This document shows, piece by piece, positions 17,151 through 25,049 of a DNA stretch of 64,000 nt. This stretch comes from Bradyrhizobium canariense (lineage in GTDB: Bacteria; Pseudomonadota; Alphaproteobacteria; Rhizobiales; Xanthobacteraceae). The stretch lies in the NCBI RefSeq assembly GCF_900105125.1, contig NZ_LT629750.1:5979001-6043000 (forward strand). The letters are read 5' to 3'. The position numbers were made by a program, and so were the translations under genes. Position 1 is the first letter of the stretch, and each line of letters begins with the position of its first letter. A model generated the notes under the pieces. The model was not told the DNA's origin. It was given only the letters and a program-made list of their open reading frames with translations, and did not search any database.

Positions 17151-17570
17151 ATGTTCGTCCACCGGCGCGATGTGCAGATCCAGTGGGGTGACTGCGACCC
17201 CGCCAACATCGTCTATTACCCGCGTTATTTCGAGATGTTCGACGATTCGACGTCGATCATGTTCGAGGCCGCCGGCTTCCCCAAGCAGGACATCGTCAGG
17301 AAATATGGCCTGGTCGGTATCCCCATGGTGGATACCCGGGCCAAATTTCATATCGCCTCCACGCATGGCGACTGGATTACGATTGAAAGCCGGGTCGAGA
17401 GTTTCAAGCGTTCAAGCTTCGAGGTCACCCACAGGGTGTTCAAGGCCGAGGCGCTGGCGATCGAGGCGTTCGAAACAAGGGTGCTGGTCGGGCGTCATCC
17501 GGATGATCCGGCGCGGCTGAAATCGGCGCCTGTGCCGGCGGAAATCATTGCCAGGTTCATGCAGGGTTAA
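17151..17570 (+). CDS. 4-Hydroxybenzoyl-CoA thioesterase-type hotdog protein
   Basis: A 139-residue hotdog-fold acyl-CoA thioesterase. The N-terminal active-site segment QIQWGDCDPANIVYYPRYFE carries the Asp of the D-x-x-G/A-I-V-Y pattern, which in Pseudomonas 4-hydroxybenzoyl-CoA thioesterase is the catalytic Asp17. The remaining strands (TRAKFHIASTHGDWITIESR, SFEVTHRVFK) fit the same family. It would release 4-hydroxybenzoate or vanillate from the CoA ester at the end of hydroxycinnamate chain shortening, feeding PobA. It follows the SDR gene after a 233-bp repeat-rich gap in the same direction; the GGGGGAGAGG repeat tail supplies the ribosome site. Confidence 0.85.
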   Translation: MFVHRRDVQIQWGDCDPANIVYYPRYFEMFDDSTSIMFEAAGFPKQDIVRKYGLVGIPMVDTRAKFHIASTHGDWITIESRVESFKRSSFEVTHRVFKAEALAIEAFETRVLVGRHPDDPARLKSAPVPAEIIARFMQG

Positions 17571-17717
17571 CGCATGATCCGGAACCGGCGGGGCCGCGTT
17601 AGCGCAAGGCGGGAGCCGTTTTCCCGGGCTGACTCAGCCACCTACATCGCCTAAAGAGGGGGGCTGAATTGCCAGCCGAATTTTGCTTTTAGAAAATAAG
17701 ATCCAAGGGAGGAATGA

Positions 17718-18869
17718 ATGAAGCAAGTTTACCTGTCTGCCGCGGCGGTCGCGGCGGCCCTCGCATTGTCGGGCCTGCCCGCGCGCGCGCAGAGCAATGA
17801 AATCACCATCGGTATCTCGATCTCGACCACCGGCCCGGCTGCGGCGCTCGGCATTCCCGAGCGCAACGCGCTGGAATTCGTGGCCAAGGAGATCGGCGGC
17901 GTGCCGCTCAAGGTCATCGTGCTGGACGACGGCGGCGATCCGACCAACGCCACCACCAATGCCCGCCGTTTCGTCACGGAATCCAAGGCCGACGTCATCA
18001 TGGGCTCATCGACGACTCCGCCGAGCATCGCCGTCTCCAACGTCGCCAACGAGGCGGGAATTCCCCATATCGGCCTGGCGCCGTTTCCGATTACGCCGGA
18101 GCGGGCCAAGTGGTCGGTCGATATGCCGCAGCCGGTGCCGATCATGGGCAAGGTGCTGTACGAGCACATGAAGGCGCACAACATCAAGACCGTGGGCTAT
18201 ATCGGCTATTCCGATTCCTATGGTGACCTCTGGTTCAACGACCTCAAGAACCAGGGTGTTCCGATGGGCATGACCATCGTCGACGAGGAGCGCTTCGCGC
18301 GGCCCGACACGTCCGTTGCGGGACAGGTGCTGAAACTGGTCGCAGCCAATCCCGACGCGATCCTGATCGGTGCGTCCGGCACCGCGGCGGGATTGCCGCA
18401 GCAGGAGCTTCGCGACCGCGGTTACAAGGGCCTGATCTACCAGACCCACGGGGCCGCCAGCATGGACTTCATCCGCATCGCCGGTAAGTCGGCCGAAGGC
18501 GTCATCATGGCGTCCGGTCCGGTGATGGATCCGGAAGACCAGCCCGACAGCGCGCTGACCAAGAAGCCGGGCCTCGCGCTCGATACCGCCTATGAGGCCA
18601 AATACGGCCCCAACAGCCGCAGCCAGTTCGCCGGACATTCCTACGACGCCTTCAAGGTGCTCGAGCGCGTGATCCCGGTGGCGTTGAAGAAGGCCAAGCC
18701 GGGCACGCCGGAATTTCGCGAAGCCATTCGCGAGGCGTTCCTGAGCGAGCATGAAATCGCGGCGACCCAAGGCGTCTATAATTTCACCGAAAAGGATCGC
18801 TACGGTCTCGACGACCGCTCGCGCATCCTGCTCACGGTGAAGGACGGTAAATACGTTCCGGCGAAGTAA
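17718..18869 (+). CDS. ABC transporter aromatic-acid-type periplasmic binding protein
   Basis: A 383-residue type I periplasmic binding protein (Peripla_BP_6) with a Sec signal peptide (MKQVYLSAAAVAAALALSGL, cleavage after ARA). The mature start is EITIGISISTTGPAAALGIP, with further pieces GGVPLKVIVLDDGGDPTNAT and VIMGSSTTPPSIAVSNVANE. It resembles R. palustris CouP-type proteins that bind hydroxycinnamates, and it is encoded beside the feruloyl-CoA synthase operon. Its membrane and ATPase partners are encoded convergently at 19088-22631. AAGGGAGG precedes ATG 17718, and an intrinsic terminator follows at 18904. Confidence 0.85.
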   Translation: MKQVYLSAAAVAAALALSGLPARAQSNEITIGISISTTGPAAALGIPERNALEFVAKEIGGVPLKVIVLDDGGDPTNATTNARRFVTESKADVIMGSSTTPPSIAVSNVANEAGIPHIGLAPFPITPERAKWSVDMPQPVPIMGKVLYEHMKAHNIKTVGYIGYSDSYGDLWFNDLKNQGVPMGMTIVDEERFARPDTSVAGQVLKLVAANPDAILIGASGTAAGLPQQELRDRGYKGLIYQTHGAASMDFIRIAGKSAEGVIMASGPVMDPEDQPDSALTKKPGLALDTAYEAKYGPNSRSQFAGHSYDAFKVLERVIPVALKKAKPGTPEFREAIREAFLSEHEIAATQGVYNFTEKDRYGLDDRSRILLTVKDGKYVPAK

Positions 18870-18903
18870 GGACATAACCGCTCAGACGGAGCGACAGTGA
18901 TTG

Positions 18904-18938
18904 AAGCCGGCCTCTTATCGAGGGGCCGGCTTTTTCTT
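18904..18938 (+). terminator. Intrinsic terminator after the binding-protein gene
   Basis: AAGCCGGCC-N11-GGCCGGCTT with an inner CCTC/GAGG pair, followed by TTTTTCTT. It lies 34 bp after the stop codon. Confidence 0.85.
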
Positions 18939-18990
18939 ACCCTCCCCTGAAGGGGGAGGGTCGGCTGCGTTGGGCGATGCGTAGCAAATA

Positions 18991-19083
18991 GTAGGGTGGG
19001 CAAAGCGAAGCGTGCCCACCACTTGAATTATATCTTTTCCAGAACGGTGGGCACGGCGCGAAGAGCGCCTTTGCCCACCCTAC
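18991..19083. repeat. Paired palindromic element, GTAGGGTGGGC family
   Basis: Outer inverted repeats GTAGGGTGGGCAAAG (18991-19005) and CTTTGCCCACCCTAC (19069-19083) are perfect. Inner repeats CGTGCCCACC (19011-19020) and GGTGGGCACG (19046-19055) are perfect as well. It has the same two-unit inverted design as the CGTCATTCCGGGG family but a different sequence, and sits between two convergent genes. Confidence 0.85.
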
Positions 19084-19087
19084 GTTT

Positions 19088-19819
19088 TCAAACCGCACTC
19101 GCGCCTTCGTGCTGAAAGCCGAGATAGCTGGCGGCGACGCGTTGGTTGGCCGCGATCTCCTTGGCCGATCCGTTCAGGATGAATTCGCCGAGCTCCATCA
19201 CATAGGCGCGGTCGGCGATCTGCAGGGCGGCCTTTGCGTTCTGCTCGACCAGCAGCACCGAGACGCCGCTGGCGCGCAATTCGCCGATGGTGCGGAAAAT
19301 ATCCGCGACGATGATCGGCGCCAGCCCGAGGCTCGGCTCGTCCAGCATCAACAGCCGTGGCGTGCCCATCAAGGCGCGGCCCATCGCCAGCATCTGCTGC
19401 TCGCCGCCGGATAATGTGCCGGCCAATTGCTTGCGCCGTTCCTTCAGCCGCGGGAACAGCGTGTAGACCCGCTCGAAGGCATTTGCCGTGGCGGCCTTCG
19501 GCAGCCGGAACGCGCCGAGCTGAAGATTGTCCTCGACGTTCATGGTCGAGAACAATTCGCGATGCTCCGGCACCAGGCTCAGGCCTGCCATGACGCGATC
19601 CTCGATATCGAGCCGGGCCATGTCCTGGCCTGCGAAGTGGGCGGCGCCCTTGAGCGGCAGGATCCCCATGATGGCGTTCAACAGCGTGGTCTTGCCGGCG
19701 CCATTGGCGCCGATGATGGTGACGATCTCGTTGTCGGCGACATCGAGCGACACCGCGCGCACGGCCTCGACCTTGCCATAGGCCACGTGAACGTCGGTGA
19801 CCTTCAGCAACGTACTCAT
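19088..19819 (-). CDS. ABC transporter ATP-binding protein, LivF type
   Basis: A 243-residue ATPase of the branched-chain amino-acid/aromatic-acid importer class. Walker A is GANGAGKT (residues 38-45), the ABC signature LSGGEQQM starts at 136, and Walker B LLMLDEPSLGLAP starts at 157. The LivF-specific piece LVPEHRELFSTMNVEDNL is present. Its start overlaps the end of the LivM-LivG fusion gene by 4 bp. It pairs with the ATPase half of that fusion to drive uptake, with the binding protein at 17718-18869 as the likely ligand donor. Confidence 0.92.
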   Translation of the reverse strand: MSTLLKVTDVHVAYGKVEAVRAVSLDVADNEIVTIIGANGAGKTTLLNAIMGILPLKGAAHFAGQDMARLDIEDRVMAGLSLVPEHRELFSTMNVEDNLQLGAFRLPKAATANAFERVYTLFPRLKERRKQLAGTLSGGEQQMLAMGRALMGTPRLLMLDEPSLGLAPIIVADIFRTIGELRASGVSVLLVEQNAKAALQIADRAYVMELGEFILNGSAKEIAANQRVAASYLGFQHEGASAV

Positions 19820-21585
19820 GCCACCGCTCCGAGGTAGGCCTTGATCACATCGGGATTGGTCTTGATCGCGGCCGGCGTGCCCTCGGCGATCTTGGTACCG
19901 AAATCGAGCACGACAATGCGGTCGGCGAGATCCATCACAAATCCCATGTCATGCTCGACCAGCAGCACCGACATGCCGCCATCGCGCAACTGGCGCAGCA
20001 GCGCCGCGAGCTGCTGCTTCTCCATATGCCGCAATCCCGCGGCCGGTTCGTCGAGCAGCAGCAGCATCGGATCGACGCACAACGCGCGGGCGATCTCGAC
20101 AATGCGCTGCTGGCCGAGCGACAGGCTGCCCGCCAATTGGTTGATCTGCTCGCTCAACCCGACGCGCTCGATCTGCCGCGCCGCCTCCGCCAGCAATTTC
20201 GCTTCATCGGCGCGATCAAGCCGCAACATGCTGGCGACGGCGCCGGCGTGACCGCGCAGATGGGCGCCGATCGCGACATTCTCCAGCACGCTCATATCAG
20301 GCACCAGCTTGACATGCTGGAAGGTGCGGGCGACGCCCAGCTTCACCACCTCCTGCGGCGGCGCGTTATTGATGTTCTTGCCGAGCACCGAGATCCTGCC
20401 GCCCGATGAGGTCAGCACGCCGGTGACCAAATTGAAGGTCGTACTTTTGCCGGCGCCGTTGGGGCCGATCAGCGCGACGATCTCGCGCGTCTGCACGTCA
20501 AAGGAAACATCGTTGACCGCGACCACACCGCCGAACTGCTTGCGCGCGTGATCGATCTGCAGGAGCACGCCAGGCGTTTCCGCCGCTCGCGGTCGTGCCG
20601 GCAAGGTCAGGGACGTATCCGGCCGCCTGCGGTTCGGCTTTAACGGGATGCGCGCCATCAGCCAGGGCCACACGCCGGTCGGCGCGATCTGCAGCAGCGT
20701 CACCAGCAGGATGCCGAACACGATGGTTTCGAGCTGACCTTCGCCGTGAAATACATAGGGCAGGTAGCTCTGCAGAATCTCTTTCAGGATGACGACGATG
20801 GCGGCGCCAAGCACGCCGCCCCAGACATAGCCGGCGCCGCCGACGACGGCGACGAACAGATATTCGATGCCAGCCTGCGCGCCGAACGGCGTCGGATTAA
20901 CGGCGCGCTCGAAATGCGCGTAGAGCCAGCCGGAGAGACCGGCCAGCACCGCCGCATAGATGAAGACCAGAAGCTTGGCGCGCGGCGTCTGCACGCCAAA
21001 GGCTTCGGCGGCGATGTGGCCGCGGCGCAGCGCGCGAATGGCGCGGCCGGTGCGCGAGTCCAAAAGGTTCATGGTGAGCAGCGCGCTGACCAGAACCGCG
21101 ATCCAGATCGCGAAGTAGATCGTTCCGGGATCGATCATTTTGAGCGAGCCGATCGACAAAGGCGGAACGCCGGAAATCCCGTCATTGCGGCCGAGGAATT
21201 CGAGCTTGCTGAACAGATAGAACAGGCCGATGCCCCAGGCGATGGTGCCGAGCGGCAGATAATGGCCGGATAGCCGTACCGTGATGAGGCCGAGTACGAC
21301 TGCGGCGAGGCCGCTGACAATAAGAGAAAGCGGCAGCGCCAGCCATGGCGACAGGCCGTAGGCGGTGGTGAGCACCGCCGTGGTGTAGGCGCCGAAGCCG
21401 CAAAACGCCGCCTGGCCGAATGAGGTGAGGCCGCCGACGCCGGTCAACAGCACGAGCCCCATCGCCACCAGCGCGGAGAGCCCGATATTGTCCAGCAGCA
21501 CGATCCAGAATGGCGGCATGCCCGGGATGAACGGGATCACCGCCATCACCAGCGCAAACAGCATGATTGGCAGCCGCTGCGGCAT
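19816..21585 (-). CDS. ABC transporter permease and ATP-binding fusion (LivM-LivG)
   Basis: A 589-residue fusion. Residues 1-312 are a LivM-type permease with about eight to nine membrane helices (signature [20 protein letters not shown] at 185-204). Residues 313-340 are a proline/arginine-rich linker. Residues 341-589 are a LivG-type ATPase with Walker A GPNGAGKS (374-381), the LSLGQQRI signature (a slight variant of LSGGQ), and Walker [16 protein letters not shown]. The start at ATG 21585 follows the livH stop after 5 bp. The fusion replaces the usual two genes; none of the key nucleotide-binding residues seem lost. Confidence 0.9.
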   Translation of the reverse strand: MPQRLPIMLFALVMAVIPFIPGMPPFWIVLLDNIGLSALVAMGLVLLTGVGGLTSFGQAAFCGFGAYTTAVLTTAYGLSPWLALPLSLIVSGLAAVVLGLITVRLSGHYLPLGTIAWGIGLFYLFSKLEFLGRNDGISGVPPLSIGSLKMIDPGTIYFAIWIAVLVSALLTMNLLDSRTGRAIRALRRGHIAAEAFGVQTPRAKLLVFIYAAVLAGLSGWLYAHFERAVNPTPFGAQAGIEYLFVAVVGGAGYVWGGVLGAAIVVILKEILQSYLPYVFHGEGQLETIVFGILLVTLLQIAPTGVWPWLMARIPLKPNRRRPDTSLTLPARPRAAETPGVLLQIDHARKQFGGVVAVNDVSFDVQTREIVALIGPNGAGKSTTFNLVTGVLTSSGGRISVLGKNINNAPPQEVVKLGVARTFQHVKLVPDMSVLENVAIGAHLRGHAGAVASMLRLDRADEAKLLAEAARQIERVGLSEQINQLAGSLSLGQQRIVEIARALCVDPMLLLLDEPAAGLRHMEKQQLAALLRQLRDGGMSVLLVEHDMGFVMDLADRIVVLDFGTKIAEGTPAAIKTNPDVIKAYLGAVA

Positions 21586-21590
21586 CGCGA

Positions 21591-22631
21591 TCAATCCTTC
21601 TCTTCCTCGACCGCTGGCGCCGCCAGCGATCGCAGCACGAGAACCGGAATGATCAGCGTGAAGACGATGACTTCCTTGAAGTTGCTGGCGAAGAACGAGG
21701 AGAAGGCTTCGACCACGCCGACCAGCAGTGCTGCGATCGCGGTCAGCGGATAGCTGACGAGGCCGCCGATGATTCCGGCGACGAAGCCTTTCAGTCCGAT
21801 CAGGAATCCGGTGTCGTAATACAGCGTCGTGATCGGCACGATCAGGATCCCCGAAATCGCGCCAATCAGCGCAGCCATCAGGAATGCGATCTGTCCCGCC
21901 AATGTCGTCCTGATCCCCACCAGGCGCGCGCCCAGGCGATTGACGGCGGTGGCGCGCAACGCCTTGCCGGTCAGCGTGTGGCCGAAAAACAGCCAAAGCC
22001 CGATCATGAACGCAACGGTGATGACATAGACGGCGATGCTCTGTCCGGTGAAGCGCAGCGGGCCAACGGTGAAAGCCGCGGTCGAAATCGGCGGCCCGCG
22101 CTGGCCTTCGGCGCCGAAAAACACCAGGCCAAAACCCTGCATCGCGAGATGGCAGCCGACCGAGGCGATCAGGAGCACCAGCACGGACGTTTGTGCGATC
22201 GGCTGAAACGCGATGCGATAGAGAAACAGCCCGATCGCCGCGACGATCAGCAGCGACAGCGCGATGTTGATCGCGATCCCGCTCTGGTGCCCGGCCGACC
22301 AGTACGTCAGCGCAAAGATCACCGAGGGCAGCACGATGTTGACCACGAGCGCGCGCCCGACCAGCCGCCGGTGCAACGATCGGCGGCCGACATAGATGTC
22401 GAGGCAGAACGCCACGATGCCCATCGCCACTGCCAGCCGCGCGGTGCCCGGAAACTGGCCCGCTGACAGCGAGGCATAGGTGAGCGCGCCATAGGTGACG
22501 AACTCGCCTTGCGGAATCAGGATCACGCGCGTGACGGCGAACACCAGCACCAGCGCGAGGCCGAGCAACGCATAGATCGCGCCGTTGGTAATGCCGTCCT
22601 GCACCAGGAACAGCATGATCGTCGTGTTCAA
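21591..22631 (-). CDS. ABC transporter permease, LivH type
   Basis: A 346-residue membrane protein with about nine to ten helices, beginning LFLVQDGITNGAIYALLGLA as usual for LivH. The EAA-like cytoplasmic loop is KALRATAVNRLGARLVGIRT, followed by GLKGFVAGIIGGLVSYPLTA. It forms the translocation pore with the LivM half of the fusion. It is the first gene of the livH-livMG-livF operon and is divergent from the marR gene; a candidate operator lies between at 22723-22745. The ligand is inferred to be an aromatic acid such as p-coumarate. Confidence 0.9.
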   Translation of the reverse strand: MNTTIMLFLVQDGITNGAIYALLGLALVLVFAVTRVILIPQGEFVTYGALTYASLSAGQFPGTARLAVAMGIVAFCLDIYVGRRSLHRRLVGRALVVNIVLPSVIFALTYWSAGHQSGIAINIALSLLIVAAIGLFLYRIAFQPIAQTSVLVLLIASVGCHLAMQGFGLVFFGAEGQRGPPISTAAFTVGPLRFTGQSIAVYVITVAFMIGLWLFFGHTLTGKALRATAVNRLGARLVGIRTTLAGQIAFLMAALIGAISGILIVPITTLYYDTGFLIGLKGFVAGIIGGLVSYPLTAIAALLVGVVEAFSSFFASNFKEVIVFTLIIPVLVLRSLAAPAVEEEKD

Positions 22632-22722
22632 GACCGGACGCTCCCCCTCAGACGCCGGGCCGATCGCGCGCCGGCGTGGCTGCCCGACGGTCCGATAACA
22701 GCAGTTGAAACATGCTGCCGGT

Positions 22723-22745
22723 ATTTGATATGATGGATAACAATT
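22723..22745. promoter_or_regulatory. Candidate MarR-type operator, site 3 (livH / marR divergent region)
   Basis: ATTTGATAT-N5-ATAACAATT. The right arm matches 8 of 9 and the left 6 of 9 bases of the perfect site at 13383-13405, with identical spacing. A short perfect repeat GATAA-CAA-TTATC overlaps it at 22736-22748. Confidence 0.5.
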
Positions 22746-22820
22746 ATCGATTATAATCTCAAGGCCCGCATCCGTTGCAGAGGGGCCATATCAATCTACA
22801 GGGATTGCGAGCCCCGAGCG

Positions 22821-23336
22821 ATGACTGTTTCCAAAACCGCCGTCGATCCCAAAGGCTCGCGTGCCGCCCGCAAGGAACAGGCCGAGGGCGCGACTGAGGG
22901 CGCCGCGCTGCAGATGGGCGAATTGTCCGAACTGCTCGGCTATTCGCTCAAGCGCGCGCAGTTGAAGGTGTTCGAGGACTTCCTGCACTGCGTTGAGCCG
23001 CTGCAACTGACGCCGGCGCAGTTCTCGGTTCTGCTGCTGCTCGACAAGAATCCCGGGCGCAATCAGACCGAAATCGCCAATACGCTCGGCATTCTCAGGC
23101 CGAATTTCGTCGCGATGCTCGATGGCCTCGAGAGCCGCGACCTCTGCGCGCGAATGCGCTCGACCAATGATCGGCGCTCTCATATCCTTGTGCTGACCGA
23201 CAAGGGCCGCGCGGTACTGGCACGCGCCAAGAAGCTCGTCGCCACCAAGCATGAAGCGCGTCTCAACGAATTGCTGGGCCCCGCCAACCGTGCCGCACTG
23301 CTGGCGATGCTGGCCACGATTGCTCGGGAGTTTTAG
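22821..23336 (+). CDS. MarR family regulator, likely hydroxycinnamate-responsive
   Basis: A 171-residue winged-helix repressor. The core is LQLTPAQFSVLLLLDKNPGR, NQTEIANTLGILRPNFVAML (recognition helix) and the wing MRSTNDRRSHILVLTDKG, with the conserved D-x-R. A charged 30-residue N-terminal extension precedes the dimerisation helix. By position, divergent from the aromatic-acid ABC transporter and near feruloyl-CoA synthase, it resembles R. palustris CouR, a MarR protein released from DNA by p-coumaroyl-CoA. Three similar inverted repeats in local promoters are its likely sites. The effector is inferred. Confidence 0.85.
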   Translation: MTVSKTAVDPKGSRAARKEQAEGATEGAALQMGELSELLGYSLKRAQLKVFEDFLHCVEPLQLTPAQFSVLLLLDKNPGRNQTEIANTLGILRPNFVAMLDGLESRDLCARMRSTNDRRSHILVLTDKGRAVLARAKKLVATKHEARLNELLGPANRAALLAMLATIAREF

Positions 23337-23343
23337 AGCCTCT

Positions 23344-23458
23344 CGTCATTCCGGGGCGATGCAAAGCATCGAACCCGGAATCCAGAAGTTGCGGCGTGAG
23401 ATTCTCCGATGTGCAATCGCACATCGTAGTTCGCGCTGAAGCGCGCCCCGGAATGACA
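23344..23458. repeat. REPIN-like element with extra palindrome, after marR
   Basis: Opens CGTCATTCCGGGGCGATG and closes GCGCCCCGGAATGACA. It contains the third hairpin CGATGTGCAA-TCGCACATCG, one base different from the one in the copy at 3711-3811. Confidence 0.88.
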
Positions 23459-23470
23459 GTGAACCTAAGC

Positions 23471-24751
23471 CTAATCCACCAGGATCACCCTGACGTCATT
23501 GACGTTGGTGAGCGTCGGGCCGGTCAACAAGAGATCGCCGGTTGCGGCAAAGAACGCCGTGGCGTCGTTGTTGTCGAGGTAAGCCTTGGGATCGAGGCCC
23601 AGCGATTTCATTTTCGTAAAAGTGGTCTGATCGATCATCGCGCCGGCTGGATCGGTCGCGCTGCCCGCGCCGCCGTCGGCGCCATCGGTATCGGCCGCCA
23701 GCGCCGATATGCCTGGTGTCTGATTGAGAAGGCCGGCCAGCGCCAGCGCATATTCCTGGTTGGGGCCGCCGCGCCCGTTGCCGCGCACGGTCACGGTGAG
23801 CTCGCCGCCCGACAGGATCGCGACGCGCCTGCCCTCGGCGCGCGCCTGCAACGCGAGCTTTGCATGATCGGCCGCAACATCCCTCGCTTCGCCTTCGAGA
23901 TCGGCGCCGAGATCGATGATGTCGTATCCGGCGTCCTTTGCGAGCTTGATCGCGGCATCGAGCGAGGCCCTCGGCCGCGCGATCAGCTCGAAATGCGCGC
24001 GGGCAAAGGCGGGATCGCCGGGCTTGCAGCTTTCGTTGTTGGCGTCGTCGAGCGCGCGGCGGATAGCATCGTCGACTTCAAGGTTGTATTTCGCGACGAG
24101 GGCGCGGGCATCCGCCAGCGTGGTCGGATCCGGCACTGTCGGTCCCGATGCGATTGCGGATGGATCGTCGCGGGGAACGTCGGATATCGCCAGCGTCACG
24201 ATCTCGGCGCGCTGGCCGGCGCGCGCGAGCCGGCCGCCCTTGATGCGCGACAAATGCTTGCGAACGGTGTTGACCTCGCCGATCGGCGCGCCCGAGCGCA
24301 GCAGCGCGCGCGTCACCTGTTGTTTCTGCGCGAACGTAATGCCCTCCACCGGCGCGATCCAGTTGGCGGAGCCGCCGCCCGTCAGCAGCACCAGCAAGAG
24401 GTCATCGGCCTCGGCGCTCTGCGCTAGCCGCAACGTATCTTCCGCGCCCTTTAGTCCGGCCTCGTCAGGCACGGGATGACCGGCCTCGACCACCTTGATC
24501 CGCCGTGTCGGTAGGCCGTGACCGTGACGGGTGGTCGCGATGCCCACTAGGCGAGAGGGCTCGAGCTTGAGTTCGTCGAGATAATGACGTTCCGCGGCGA
24601 CGGCCATGGCGGCGGCGCCCTTGCCGGCGGCAAGGCAGATTACCCGCCCCTTGGGCACCGGGCGCAGATGCGCCGAGAGCACGACGTCGGGGTGGGCGGC
24701 GGCAACGGCGGCATCGAAGAGTGCGCGCAGGAGAGGGCGTCTATCAGTCAT
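23471..24751 (-). CDS. Glycerate 2-kinase, DUF4147/MOFRL family
   Basis: A 426-residue protein of the class II glycerate kinase family (older name hydroxypyruvate reductase TtuD), which phosphorylates D-glycerate to 2-phosphoglycerate. Landmarks are LAAGKGAAAMAVAAERHY (about residue 40), VEAGHPVPDEAGL, LVLLTGGGSANW, ALLRSGAPIGEVNTVRKHLS, and the MOFRL domain with ILSGGELTVTVRGNGRGGPN and LAADTDGADGGAGSATDPAG. It is alone between the marR gene and a repeat-containing gap, so the pathway (serine cycle, tartrate or glyoxylate carbon) cannot be told from neighbours. Confidence 0.9.
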   Translation of the reverse strand: MTDRRPLLRALFDAAVAAAHPDVVLSAHLRPVPKGRVICLAAGKGAAAMAVAAERHYLDELKLEPSRLVGIATTRHGHGLPTRRIKVVEAGHPVPDEAGLKGAEDTLRLAQSAEADDLLLVLLTGGGSANWIAPVEGITFAQKQQVTRALLRSGAPIGEVNTVRKHLSRIKGGRLARAGQRAEIVTLAISDVPRDDPSAIASGPTVPDPTTLADARALVAKYNLEVDDAIRRALDDANNESCKPGDPAFARAHFELIARPRASLDAAIKLAKDAGYDIIDLGADLEGEARDVAADHAKLALQARAEGRRVAILSGGELTVTVRGNGRGGPNQEYALALAGLLNQTPGISALAADTDGADGGAGSATDPAGAMIDQTTFTKMKSLGLDPKAYLDNNDATAFFAATGDLLLTGPTLTNVNDVRVILVD

Positions 24752-25049
24752 CGCTTCACGGGATTTGAAATGGAGTGACGAGAATGCCGGTTATCCATCC
24801 AATCGGCACAAAAGAAAACCCCTGTTCGTGCTCGATCCCGCAGGGTGGAAAACCGCTTCGAAGGTCAGATAAAAGGCCGCAGAGTCTGATTCAGGGATCT
24901 GAATCAGACTCTGCGCTTTTCCAGTGCAGTGGCTTCATCGCTTGAGACGGCGCTTTCGCGCCTCCTCAGGATGAGGCCCTGTCAGCCGCAAGGCTGAACG
25001 CGGCACCGCCGCGCGTCTCCTTCAGGGCCTGCCGGGCTGAACAACCGCG
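24752..25049. other. Intergenic region with terminator and decayed repeat
   Basis: Besides the strong hairpin at 24878-24915, the part from about 24930 to 25030 holds a degenerate CGCCTCCTCAGGATGAGG-type repeat and GC-rich short palindromes. No gene is visible. Confidence 0.5.
24878..24915 (-). terminator. Long perfect hairpin, probable terminator of the binding-protein gene
   Basis: 16-bp perfect arms (CGCAGAGTCTGATTCA and its complement) with a 6-nt loop. On the minus strand it is followed by GGCCTTTTA. It lies 135 bp downstream of the stop codon at 25050. Confidence 0.65.
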
